NCBI GenBank assembly: GCA_049600855.1
Contig: JBMYQA010000088.1
Coordinates: forward strand, 1-20,772
DNA length: 20,772 bases
Direction of reading: 5' to 3'
From: JBMYQA01 sp049600855
Lineage (GTDB): Bacteria > Bacteroidota > Bacteroidia > Cytophagales > Flammeovirgaceae
Below the pieces are notes generated by a model that was given only the letters and a program-made list of their open reading frames with translations, was not told where the DNA came from and did not search any database. Positions 1-7,081 of this stretch are shown here, piece by piece (positions within the stretch are counted from its first letter, which is position 1; each line of letters begins with the position of its first letter). The translations under genes and the position numbers were made by a program.

Positions 1-238
1 CACTTAGATGTCTGTCGTGTGCGACCCCAGCTTCCATCGACATGACAAAAAAGTCCTTTTTTTGCAGAATAACAAGCATTTTTTACAAAGTGAGAATTGC
101 TAATCTCGGATGCGGGTTTTTACCCAAAATAGCATTGTTAGATTTTGATGTAATCACCCTACAGATTTTTAGAGAAAGAAAACGGTTTCAAATGATGAAG
201 GGCTATTCGGTTATCAGGAGGTTTGTTCACCCGACACC
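1..238. other. Window edge, no gene supported
   Basis: No convincing coding sequence was found here. The first 45 bases or so are visibly richer in GC than the A/T-rich DNA that follows, and could be the end of a gene or repeat cut by the window edge. The plus-strand open frame that starts at 42 runs antisense into the DUF983 gene, has no recognisable domain, and is best treated as chance. Confidence 0.5.
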
Positions 239-580
239 TCAACTCACATACATCCAAATGATGCGAGACATGCGGAAGTTAAAAGGCCAAAAAGCAATGA
301 TAGGTAAGGCGACAATCAGTACTAAATACTCTACGGGCAGTTGCATGATTCGACCAAGGATAAACGCCAATACCATTTCAATAATGCCAATCCCATAACT
401 CACATACATGGCTCCCGTAAAATAGCCTGGCTCTTTTTCATAGCGGTGGTTACATGATGAACATTGCTTGTTCATTTGAGGTGCTTTAAATAATAAGACA
501 TTTCCCTTTGAAGAAAAAACCTTGTCTTTTCCACACACAGGGCACCTTTCTTGGCTTATTTTCTTAAATAAATTAGCCAT
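239..580 (-). CDS. DUF983 family zinc-ribbon membrane protein
   Basis: A 113-residue protein of the DUF983 type, whose function is unknown. The N-terminus carries two CxxC pairs (CPVC near residue 13 and CSSC near residue 40), a likely zinc ribbon. It is followed by GYFTGAMYVSYGIG and two hydrophobic segments (about residues 55-75 and 80-98) that should be membrane helices. An open frame extends eight codons further upstream to 604, but the ATG at 580 gives the usual DUF983 start just before the first CxxC, so I prefer it. The gene is divergent from the AraC regulator with about 100 bases between them. The family call rests on the CxxC pairs, the length and the two-helix layout. Nothing in the context tells what it does. 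Confidence 0.85.
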   Translation of the reverse strand: MANLFKKISQERCPVCGKDKVFSSKGNVLLFKAPQMNKQCSSCNHRYEKEPGYFTGAMYVSYGIGIIEMVLAFILGRIMQLPVEYLVLIVALPIIAFWPFNFRMSRIIWMYVS

Positions 581-679
581 AATTGCATATTTTAGTTTAT
601 GCAAAGCTAGGTAATCGCTTAGATAGGATTATTGAAGTAAAGTTTCCAATACTTGTATAATTTGGACATTTTAATGTAG

Positions 680-1564
680 ATGAATAGCGTAGATGTATTA
701 GATATTAATGCGTTTGATGATGCTGATGGAAAAGTCGGGTTTTACTGCAACAACTTTAAAACCCATTTAATCAATCATCATAAAACGATTACGGTACCTC
801 ATAAGCATAATTTTTTCCTAACCGTGATTTTTACCCAAGGTACAGGCATTCACGAGATTGATTTTGAACGATATGCTGTACAGTCGGGCAGTGTTTTTAT
901 GCTCAACCCCGGCCAAGCGCATTATTGGGAATTGTCGGATGATATTGAAGGCATTATCTTTTTTCATTCCCAAGAGTTTTTTGACTTATCCTTCACAAAG
1001 CAATCCATTTACGATTTTCCCTTCTTTTATTCGGTACATAATCCTTCTGCTTTATTCATTAGTCAACAAGAAATGGAACCCATTTTAACTTATTTTCAAC
1101 AGTTGTTAGCGGAGTACCGACAAAAACGGATGCTATCTAAGCCAAAAGTAGTTTCCTTGCTCAACTGTATCTACATTGATTTGAGCCGCATGTATTTGGG
1201 TCAGGAAACGAAGGAAGTGCTAAAACCTGACGTTTATGCAGGGCATCTCCGAAATTTAGAGATGTTGATTGATACGCATTTCAAAACAGAAAAATCGCCT
1301 TCGGCATATGCGGAAATGTTGCACATTACGATCCGCCATTTGAATCGACTCACGCAACAGTCTTTGGGAAAATCGCCTACCCAATTAATTACAGAACGCA
1401 TTATGCTAGAAGCCAAGCGGATGATGGTGTACGATTCCAGTTCGTTATCGCGTATTGCCAATGAATTAGGCTATGAGGATTACCCCTATTTTTCCAGATT
1501 ATTTAAAAAGTGGGTAGGCATTAGCCCATCAGCTTTTAGCAATGCCTATAAAGCTGATGGGTAA
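680..1564 (+). CDS. AraC family transcriptional regulator (cupin sensor plus HTH)
   Basis: A 294-residue regulator. Residues about 35-110 look like a cupin-type ligand-sensing barrel (PHKHNFFLTVIFTQGTG, then FMLNPGQAHYWEL, which is typical of AraC arabinose-binding-like folds). Residues about 190-290 form the double helix-turn-helix: first helix pair around LHITIRHLNRLTQQSLGKSP, second around IANELGYEDYPYFSRLFKKW, ending with GISPSAF. The ATG at 680 leaves a complete cupin domain. The gene is divergent from DUF983 and convergent with the acyl-CoA dehydrogenase, whose stop codon is only 11 bases away. A 12-bp perfect hairpin lies over its last codons. The inducer and targets cannot be told from the sequence; the neighbours are possible targets only by position. 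Confidence 0.93.
   Translation: MNSVDVLDINAFDDADGKVGFYCNNFKTHLINHHKTITVPHKHNFFLTVIFTQGTGIHEIDFERYAVQSGSVFMLNPGQAHYWELSDDIEGIIFFHSQEFFDLSFTKQSIYDFPFFYSVHNPSALFISQQEMEPILTYFQQLLAEYRQKRMLSKPKVVSLLNCIYIDLSRMYLGQETKEVLKPDVYAGHLRNLEMLIDTHFKTEKSPSAYAEMLHITIRHLNRLTQQSLGKSPTQLITERIMLEAKRMMVYDSSSLSRIANELGYEDYPYFSRLFKKWVGISPSAFSNAYKADG
1525..1561. terminator. Hairpin inside the 3' end of the AraC gene, likely bidirectional terminator
   Basis: Arms CCCATCAGCTTT (1525-1536) and AAAGCTGATGGG (1550-1561) are perfectly complementary over 12 bp with a 13-base loop. The right arm ends at the base before the TAA stop codon. It lies between two convergent genes separated by 11 bases, so it could stop transcripts from both sides. 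The run of T is part of the stem, and no long T tract follows it. Confidence 0.6.
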
Positions 1565-1575
1565 TTGAAATTCAC

Positions 1576-3906
1576 CTACTTCACAAGATCGGGCAAGCAG
1601 CTTTTGGGAATTTGAAAAGCTTCCACTAAATCAACCGCATAGGTGCGAACATCCGCGCAAAGCTCAGAAAGCAGTGTTTCAATTGCTTTCGCCTTTTTGC
1701 CTTCCATATAATCATTTTCCAAAAACCAAGCTCTGCCTTCGTGGAGTTGATGAATCACAAATAGCTGATATAACTTTTTAAGCATCCGTCTTTCACTGGC
1801 TTCTTTTAGCGAAAGGGTAGCAATGGCTTTGGCAAATTGTTCTACAATAATGGTATGGATATGCGAATGTGCTAATTCTACCAACTCTTGCTGACATTGA
1901 TTGAAAGCAGTAAAAGAATCTTCTTCTTTCATCAATTTTTGCAAACGCTTAGCTACATCAATTAATTGGTCGCGCTCTCGATTTTTGAATAAAGACAAGT
2001 GATATTCTTCATCTAATAAATGATTGCGATCGGTATTTCGTATGATGATGGGATTTTTTTCTGTAATGGTTAATTCAGCGCGTTCCGCCACAAATCGTAC
2101 AATGCTGAATAGGGTCATATCATGAAACTCCTGCCGGAAGTCTGTCAGTAAACTTTTGGCTACCAGTTGCATCAGCACCGTGTTATCGCCTTCAAAAGTG
2201 GTGTAGATGTCAGAATCTGCTTTTAGGTCGGCAAACATATTTTCGGCTAAATACCCTTTACCACCGCAAGCTTCCCTACAGGTTTGCAGCGTATGTGTCG
2301 TATTCCAGGTAGCTGTAGCTTTGAGACCAGCGGCCAGTGTTTCCACCTCTCGGGCATCTTCTTCAGAACGACTCAAAAACCGTTGCGTGAGGTAATTCAG
2401 TGCAAAATGATAAGCATAGGCATTTGCTAACAGTGGCATCAATTTTCGTTGGTGGGTTTGGTAATTTAAAATGGAAACCTCAGGTTTTCCCGCAGGGCCA
2501 AATTGCTTCCGCTGATCTCCGTATTTTATGGCAATGTATAAGCCTTTTTTTGCAGCGCTTAATCCTGATCGGGGAATGCCCACGCGCCCTCCCACTAAGG
2601 TGCCTAACATGGTAAAAAAGCGTTTACCATCGCTGGCAATATCACTTTGGAAGTACCCGTTTTCATCTACTGACGAAAAGCGATCGAGCATGGCCGATTT
2701 GGGGATTCGTACCTGATTAAACCAGATTTTGCCATTATCGACCCCATTTAATCCGAGTTTGTCGCCACAATCTTCTATGCGCACATTGGCTATCGGATGT
2801 CCATTTTCATCTCGAATGGGTACCACAAAAGCAGAAACACCAAAATCCACCTCATCAATGACTAATTTGGCAAAGACGGTTGCCATTCTGCCATGTAGTG
2901 CGGCATTACCAATGTATTCTTTTGCTGCCGTTTCATGTGGCGTATGGATGATGAATTCTTGATGTTGATGATCGTAAGTCGCTGTGGTTTCTAAACCTTG
3001 TACATTAGAACCATGCCCTGTTTCAGTCATGGCAAAACAGCCAGGGATTTCGAGTGTACCTATTTTTTCGAGGTATTTTTTATGATGCTTTTCTGTGCCC
3101 AAAAACATGACAGACATGCCCCACAAGCCAAATTGAACACCAAACTTAATGACTAAGCTTAAATCATGATAGCTCAACGTTTCCATTACTGCAAAGTAGC
3201 CTCCTAAGTCGGCTTGCCCGCCAAAAGCTTTGGGATATCCCATATTTCCAAAACCCATGCCAGCTAATACGTTGCACCACTCGTAGACTTGGTCGCGATG
3301 TTTTACTTTATCGGTAAAGTGTTGCAGCTTAAAGGCTTCAGAAGAAATTGCTTGTTTCACTTGCTGAATGATCGTGTGATATGAGCCATCAAGGATTTCA
3401 TTTAGTTTAATGGGATCTATTCGGCTTTTTATCTGATCTTTTGCTTTGGGACGATCAATAAATAAGTCAGCTGCTTCTGTGCCAATAACCCCAAGCGAAT
3501 GTTGAATCTCCACTAAGGCATTGTAAATGTCTTCTTTAGCTTTTTTTTTGGCTGCTCCTGCTAAACTTACCTGAGCCATGGCCGTTCCCAATTGAGCCAG
3601 ATCCATCCGTTTATCCACTTCAATTTTTGCTACCGACCGATTAATAATCACTAACCAGTTTTTGAGATCTACAGAAGAGGGGGGATGTGCTGGGTTTAGC
3701 CACCTTTCAATCCATTCGCGCTCAGAGGCTGTCAGCCATTTCCATTTATCACCATTACTTTGTTCTTTAATGGCATGAATTTCCTTTTCTGTAAGAATGG
3801 AGTCCGACCAAGCCACGTAGAGAATGGGCAGAAAAAAGCTAATGCCCTCTAGTATATTTTCATCATATTTTTTCTTAGTAGGGAATAATACGCGTGGCGT
3901 TTTCAT
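1576..3906 (-). CDS. Acyl-CoA dehydrogenase/oxidase family protein with extra N-terminal domain
   Basis: A 776-residue flavoenzyme expected to oxidise acyl-CoA to enoyl-CoA in fatty-acid beta-oxidation. Key motifs: CFAMTETGHGSNVQGLE (about 290-305) is the acyl-CoA oxidase form of the flavin/substrate motif; YGDQRKQFG (about 462-470) and REACGGKGYL (about 544-553) are FAD and dimer motifs; TTFEGDNTVL (about 569-578) holds the likely catalytic base Glu572, at the position of the acyl-CoA oxidase glutamate. A C-terminal helical part follows to residue 776, as in acyl-CoA oxidases and longer than the usual dehydrogenase of about 380. Residues 1-180 come before the normal N-terminal domain; the segment FFLPILYVAWSDSILTEKE looks like a TerB-type helical domain. 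Whether electrons go to oxygen or to ETF cannot be decided from the sequence. Confidence 0.9.
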   Translation of the reverse strand: MKTPRVLFPTKKKYDENILEGISFFLPILYVAWSDSILTEKEIHAIKEQSNGDKWKWLTASEREWIERWLNPAHPPSSVDLKNWLVIINRSVAKIEVDKRMDLAQLGTAMAQVSLAGAAKKKAKEDIYNALVEIQHSLGVIGTEAADLFIDRPKAKDQIKSRIDPIKLNEILDGSYHTIIQQVKQAISSEAFKLQHFTDKVKHRDQVYEWCNVLAGMGFGNMGYPKAFGGQADLGGYFAVMETLSYHDLSLVIKFGVQFGLWGMSVMFLGTEKHHKKYLEKIGTLEIPGCFAMTETGHGSNVQGLETTATYDHQHQEFIIHTPHETAAKEYIGNAALHGRMATVFAKLVIDEVDFGVSAFVVPIRDENGHPIANVRIEDCGDKLGLNGVDNGKIWFNQVRIPKSAMLDRFSSVDENGYFQSDIASDGKRFFTMLGTLVGGRVGIPRSGLSAAKKGLYIAIKYGDQRKQFGPAGKPEVSILNYQTHQRKLMPLLANAYAYHFALNYLTQRFLSRSEEDAREVETLAAGLKATATWNTTHTLQTCREACGGKGYLAENMFADLKADSDIYTTFEGDNTVLMQLVAKSLLTDFRQEFHDMTLFSIVRFVAERAELTITEKNPIIIRNTDRNHLLDEEYHLSLFKNRERDQLIDVAKRLQKLMKEEDSFTAFNQCQQELVELAHSHIHTIIVEQFAKAIATLSLKEASERRMLKKLYQLFVIHQLHEGRAWFLENDYMEGKKAKAIETLLSELCADVRTYAVDLVEAFQIPKSCLPDLVK

Positions 3907-3935
3907 GCATGGTATTGGTTTGGGTTAGCAATGTA

Positions 3936-4079
3936 TTAGAGACGGTTTGGAAATATATTCTTGTTTTTTAGGCGACTTCTTCCACCAGTCTTTGTTGCTA
4001 AACTCCACCTTTAGCGCCTCAGCACTTGGAAAAATTCACGCTAAAAAAATTCACGACTAATTTCAAAACAGTCTCTTAA
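3936..4079. repeat. Fold-back (long imperfect palindrome) element, MITE-like
   Basis: The ends are inverted copies of each other: TTAGAGACGGTTTGGAAAT (3936-3954) against ATTTCAAAACAGTCTCTTAA (4060-4079), with only a few mismatches. A second pair, GCTAAA (3997-4002) and TTTAGC (4010-4015), sits at almost the same centre (about 4006-4008), and TTTTTTAG near 3963 faces CTAAAAAAA near 4041. The whole 144 bp can therefore fold back on itself. On the minus strand, 4035-3925 is open for 36 codons and reads like protein (for example SNKDWWKKSPKKQEYISK) but has no start codon; it may be a remnant. No target-site duplication was identified. Confidence 0.5.
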
Positions 4080-4129
4080 ATTTAAAGGTTTTGTATGAAA
4101 AAGCAGGCAAGACTTTATAAAACATCATT

Positions 4130-4801
4130 TTGATTTCTGTCATCATTCCCACATACAACGAGCAGCAGCACATCGAGCAACTGCTCAGTTCATTAACTAC
4201 TGCTATTGGTTTGGCGTTAGAAGTGATCGTTGTAGATGGTGGAAGCACAGATCGAACCGTGGAAATGGTCAGTCACTTTCGACAAGTGGCGTTGGTACAT
4301 GCACCAAAAGGAAGAGCGTTGCAAATGAACGCTGGAGCAGAAAAAAGTAAGGGCGAGATTTTATTTTTTTTGCATGCCGATTCTAGCTTACCTCAACATT
4401 GGGAAAGTGAAATTTTAACAGCCCTGTCTGATGATGCTTGCGTTGCAGGCAGTTTTTATCTCAAATTTAATCGTAATGGATTTTGGTATCGCTTATACAG
4501 TTGGTTTAGTCGATTCAAAAGTTCAATATTTACTTATGGTGATCAAGGATTATTTATTTGGGCTGACGTATTCAATCGAGTAGGAAAATATCCTGAGTTA
4601 CCAATTCTGGAAGATTATGAAATCTTGAGAAGCATTAAGAAAGTGGGCAAAGTAACAAAATTGAATGTAGCCATTACCACTTCAGCACGCAAGTTCATCC
4701 ATAATGGAGTTGTTCTGCAACAGCTAAAAAATCTAAGTATCTTATGCTTATATCGACTTGGTGTTACCCCAAAACTATTAGCTAAATGGTATTACCGTTG
4801 A
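4130..4801 (+). CDS. Family 2 glycosyltransferase, TIGR04283 (arsenosugar-type) like
   Basis: A 223-residue GT-A fold glycosyltransferase. It starts ISVIIPTYNEQQHIEQLL, with the nucleotide-binding VIVVDGGSTDRT (about 33-43), KGRALQMNAGA (60-70), and FFLHADSSLP (79-88), which supplies the metal-binding DxD-like acidic residue; GDQGLF (137-142) and ILEDYEILR (159-167) follow. This pattern matches the TIGR04283 group named for arsenosugar biosynthesis. An in-frame stop at 4118-4120 leaves no upstream ATG, so the start is the TTG at 4130, placed exactly one residue before the conserved ISVIIPTYNE. The usual partners (TIGR04282/DUF2064 protein, ArsS radical SAM enzyme) are not in the window, so the actual sugar acceptor is uncertain. 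Confidence 0.85.
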   Translation: MISVIIPTYNEQQHIEQLLSSLTTAIGLALEVIVVDGGSTDRTVEMVSHFRQVALVHAPKGRALQMNAGAEKSKGEILFFLHADSSLPQHWESEILTALSDDACVAGSFYLKFNRNGFWYRLYSWFSRFKSSIFTYGDQGLFIWADVFNRVGKYPELPILEDYEILRSIKKVGKVTKLNVAITTSARKFIHNGVVLQQLKNLSILCLYRLGVTPKLLAKWYYR

Positions 4802-4874
4802 TGAAAGAATAGGATGATTTCCCTTTAGTCGTGTTGTTTAACCTAGTCTTTGCGGAGAAAAACCACTGTATTCA

Positions 4875-4889
4875 CCGCAGATTATGCGG
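4875..4889 (+). promoter_or_regulatory. Small inverted repeat over the fic start codon
   Basis: CCGCA (4875-4879) can pair with TGCGG (4885-4889), leaving the A of the ATG (4884) in the loop and the rest in the stem. A further TGCGG copy near 4853 could pair with the same CCGCA instead. This may tune translation start, but a 5-bp stem is weak evidence. Confidence 0.25.
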
Positions 4890-6005
4890 CGAATAAAAGC
4901 TTACATACACGAACAAGATGATTGGCCTCAATTTATTTGGCAGGATTCCCTACTTCAGAAGTTACTTGGGGAGGTAAGAAACCTGCAAGGTAAAACTGTG
5001 GGTAAGATGGAAAGTCTTGGATTTGATTTGAGGGATGAAGCATCGCTAGAAACACTCACCATGGATGTGGTCAAAACGTCAGAAATTGAGGGGGAATTGT
5101 TGGATAAACAAGCGGTGCGTTCTTCTATTGCACAGCGGCTTGGTTTGGAAGTTGCTGGCTTAGTAGCCACTAGCAGAGATGTCGATGGAGTCGTTGAAAT
5201 GATGCTTGATGCCACGCAGAAAGCCTTTCAGCCATTGACGGAGGAACGATTATTTGGTTGGCATAACTGCTTATTCCCGACAGGTAGAAGTGGCATGTAT
5301 AAAATAGTGGTGAGTCAATGGCGAGATGACGCTACAGGACCAATGCAGGTGATATCTGGTGCGGTGGGCAAGGAGCGAGTGCATTTTGAAGCGCCTAGTG
5401 CTGATCGTGTTGCAGAAGAAATGCGTACATTTATCGAATGGGTCAATCGAGAGGATACTTTTGATCCAGTGCTGAAGGCAGGAGTGGCGCATTTTTGGTT
5501 TCTGACGATCCACCCGTTTGAAGATGGAAATGGTAGAATTGCTAGGGCTTTAACAGATATGTTGCTTGCTAGAGCGGATGGAATCTCTCAACGTTTCTAT
5601 AGCATGTCTACTCAGATTCGAATAGAAAGAAAAGGCTACTATGCTATTCTCGAAAAAACACAAAAAGGTCAATTAGATATCACAGATTGGTTGTGCTGGT
5701 TTTTGGAATGTCTCAAACAAGCGTTGTTAGCTGCTGATGAGATTGTGGAGAAAGTATTATTTAAACACCGATTTTGGACAAAGTACGCTCAAGAATCATT
5801 CAATGATAGGCAAGTGAAGATACTGAACCGATTAATAGATGACCTTACAGGGAAGTTAACTTCCTCTAAATGGGCAAAAATTACAAAATGTTCATCAGAT
5901 ACAGCTTTGCGGGATATTCAAAACTTGATAGAAAAAGGCGTTTTGAGAAAAACAGATGAGGGTGGTCGAAATACAAATTATGAATTGGTGGAAAACCTGA
6001 CTTAG
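4884..6005 (+). CDS. Fic family protein (protein AMPylase-like) with C-terminal winged helix
   Basis: A 373-residue Fic protein. The Fic core motif is HPFEDGNGRIAR at residues 210-221, intact for the catalytic His210 and the nucleotide-binding GNGR. An N-terminal DUF4172-like domain (about 1-85) holds TSEIEG at 65-70, matching the autoinhibitory (S/T)xxxE(G/N) helix motif with Glu69, so it is probably a self-inhibited Fic with its inhibitor in the same chain. About residues 310-370 look like a winged helix (SSKWAKITKCSSDTALRDIQ), common in this subgroup. Known Fic enzymes transfer AMP or other phosphate groups to Ser/Thr/Tyr of target proteins; the target here is unknown. No separate small antitoxin gene precedes it. 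ATG 4884 gives the expected N-terminus. Confidence 0.92.
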   Translation: MRRIKAYIHEQDDWPQFIWQDSLLQKLLGEVRNLQGKTVGKMESLGFDLRDEASLETLTMDVVKTSEIEGELLDKQAVRSSIAQRLGLEVAGLVATSRDVDGVVEMMLDATQKAFQPLTEERLFGWHNCLFPTGRSGMYKIVVSQWRDDATGPMQVISGAVGKERVHFEAPSADRVAEEMRTFIEWVNREDTFDPVLKAGVAHFWFLTIHPFEDGNGRIARALTDMLLARADGISQRFYSMSTQIRIERKGYYAILEKTQKGQLDITDWLCWFLECLKQALLAADEIVEKVLFKHRFWTKYAQESFNDRQVKILNRLIDDLTGKLTSSKWAKITKCSSDTALRDIQNLIEKGVLRKTDEGGRNTNYELVENLT

Positions 6006-6009
6006 TATC

Positions 6010-6029
6010 AAGCATCATCCTGCTTTTTT
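6010..6029. terminator. Weak terminator between fic and the Fur-family gene
   Basis: AAGCA (6010-6014) and TGCTT (6021-6025) form a 5-bp stem around TCATCC, and the T run continues to 6029. It sits just after the fic stop codon, between two convergent genes. The stem is short, so confidence is low. Confidence 0.4.
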
Positions 6030-6058
6030 GAGCAAGAGCTTACCCATTCCAAAAAGGA

Positions 6059-6496
6059 TTATTGATTGGTAACAGGAATGCAATTTGGGCACTCTCCTTC
6101 AACGGTTACTTTCAAACTTTTTACCTTAAATCCTTGGGTGTCTTCAACAATGGGGATGTCTATTCCATCTAAGCAAAAGGTGTGATTACAGGTGTTACAA
6201 ATAAAATGTACGTGATTTTGGCCATAAGATTTTTCTGAGCTTTCAGGAAGGCATAACGCATATTTAGCTCTATTATTCACATCGGGCACCTTATGGATCA
6301 GCCCTTTCTTTAAAAATGCATTTAATGCCCTGTAAATGGTCACTTTATCTGGTGTCGATTTTATTTTTTCTTTAATCTCTTGATGAGAAAGACTGTGTTT
6401 ATGCTCCATGAATAGGGTTAATAACTCTATTCTAAATGCTGTTTTTCTAATGCCATGAGCAGAGAGACGGTCTTTAACATGTTGCTGGTCCATCAT
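6059..6496 (-). CDS. Fur family metal-responsive repressor (Zur/Fur-like)
   Basis: A 145-residue protein with the N-terminal winged helix (RKTAFRIELLTLFMEHKHSLSHQEI, then DKVTIYRALNAFLKKGLIHKV) and the C-terminal dimerisation and metal domain. CNTC and CPNC supply the four cysteines of the structural zinc site, and NHVHFIC supplies histidines of the regulatory site. An open frame runs 16 codons further up to 6544, but that start would lie inside a 21-bp palindromic operator. The ATG pair at 6496/6493 gives the normal family N-terminus (MDQQHVKDRLSAHG), so I prefer it. The gene is divergent from merC-like 6615-6998 and shares operators with it, which suggests self-regulation. The metal sensed is not decided by the sequence; zinc is my inference from the MerC-like partner. 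Confidence 0.9.
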   Translation of the reverse strand: MMDQQHVKDRLSAHGIRKTAFRIELLTLFMEHKHSLSHQEIKEKIKSTPDKVTIYRALNAFLKKGLIHKVPDVNNRAKYALCLPESSEKSYGQNHVHFICNTCNHTFCLDGIDIPIVEDTQGFKVKSLKVTVEGECPNCIPVTNQ

Positions 6497-6500
6497 ATCA

Positions 6501-6508
6501 CAAATATA
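6501..6508 (-). promoter_or_regulatory. Candidate -7 box for the Fur-family gene
   Basis: On the minus strand this reads TATATTTG, an exact match to the Bacteroidota TAnnTTTG -7 element. It ends only about 4 bases before the preferred start codon, so the transcript would be nearly leaderless. No clear TTTG -33 box is seen 19-21 bases upstream, so the call is moderate. Confidence 0.4.
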
Positions 6509-6536
6509 ATTCGAAAGTCCTGAATAGTTAGAGATT

Positions 6537-6557
6537 AAACGCAACTTTGTTGCGTTT
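6537..6557. promoter_or_regulatory. Perfect palindromic operator 1 (probable Fur-family box)
   Basis: Arms AAACGCAAC and GTTGCGTTT are perfect reverse complements, separated by TTT. The 9-3-9 layout fits a Fur-family dimer site. It lies upstream of the minus-strand Fur-family gene, in the gap shared with the MerC-like gene. Confidence 0.7.
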
Positions 6558-6576
6558 GGTGTTTCGTTTTTAGTAT

Positions 6577-6597
6577 TATTGCAATATTGTTGCGTTT
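6577..6597. promoter_or_regulatory. Second operator copy, degenerate on one side
   Basis: The right arm GTTGCGTTT is identical to that of operator 1. The left arm TATTGCAAT keeps the GCAA core and the 3-base spacer (ATT). The centres of the two sites are 40 bp apart, about four helical turns, so two dimers could sit on the same face. It ends 17 bases before the ATG of the MerC-like gene. Confidence 0.6.
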
Positions 6598-6614
6598 AAT
6601 GCTAAAATAGACAT

Positions 6615-6998
6615 ATGAAATCATTATTTAAACTTAATCTTGACAATTTAGGTATTTGTATTTCGAGCTTGTGTGCCCTACACTGTTTGATTACCCCTTT
6701 TCTCCTTATCTTATTACCCTTTGCTAGCCTCGCTTTTTTAGAAGCAGAAGGTTTTGAGATCGGCATGATCGCACTTAGTTTTGTTTTAGCGCTTGCATCT
6801 TTGGTGGTGTCCTATTTTCGGAATCATAGAAACACAACACCGATGATGCTTGCTGGAGTTGGTTTTATATTCTTTGCGCTGGCTAGACTTGTTCACCTTG
6901 AAGCAGCAGAAATTCTTCTTTCAATCATTGGTGGAGCTTGTATAGTAATTGCACATTACAGAAATAGGAAATTACTCAAAAGTGCTGTGTTGCAATAA
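6615..6998 (+). CDS. MerC-like small membrane protein
   Basis: A 127-residue integral membrane protein. The signature is SSLCALHCLITPFLLILLP (about 18-36): two cysteines in a first helix, as in MerC-domain proteins, the inner-membrane mercury-transport family. Further hydrophobic stretches at about 34-45, 49-66, 76-90 and 98-115 give a four-helix layout. The second cysteine pair of classical mercury-resistance MerC is not seen, and there is no merA or merR nearby, so mercury resistance is unlikely. Being divergent from a Fur-family repressor with a shared operator pair argues for a role in handling a nutrient metal, possibly zinc. That role is inference. Confidence 0.8.
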   Translation: MKSLFKLNLDNLGICISSLCALHCLITPFLLILLPFASLAFLEAEGFEIGMIALSFVLALASLVVSYFRNHRNTTPMMLAGVGFIFFALARLVHLEAAEILLSIIGGACIVIAHYRNRKLLKSAVLQ

Positions 6999-7081
6999 GT
7001 TGTCTCTTAAACTTAGCGAGTAAATGATTCATTTCTGAAAATAAGTATCACGATAACAAAATGCTAAATCGTTAATTAATA

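Noticed and set aside
42..398. Plus-strand open frame of 118 codons
   Set aside because: It overlaps the DUF983 gene on the opposite strand and shows no domain, signal or protein-like pattern.
4884..6005. Classical two-gene Fic toxin-antitoxin module
   Set aside because: No small antitoxin gene lies next to it, and the inhibitory motif is within the same protein.
6615..6998. Mercury-resistance operon
   Set aside because: Only a MerC-like protein is present; there is no merA, merP, merT or merR, and the regulator is of the Fur family.
7002..7011. GTCTCTTAAA shared with the end of the fold-back element at 4071-4080
   Set aside because: A 10-base A/T-rich match is expected by chance in 20 kb, and no matching second arm is found near 7000.
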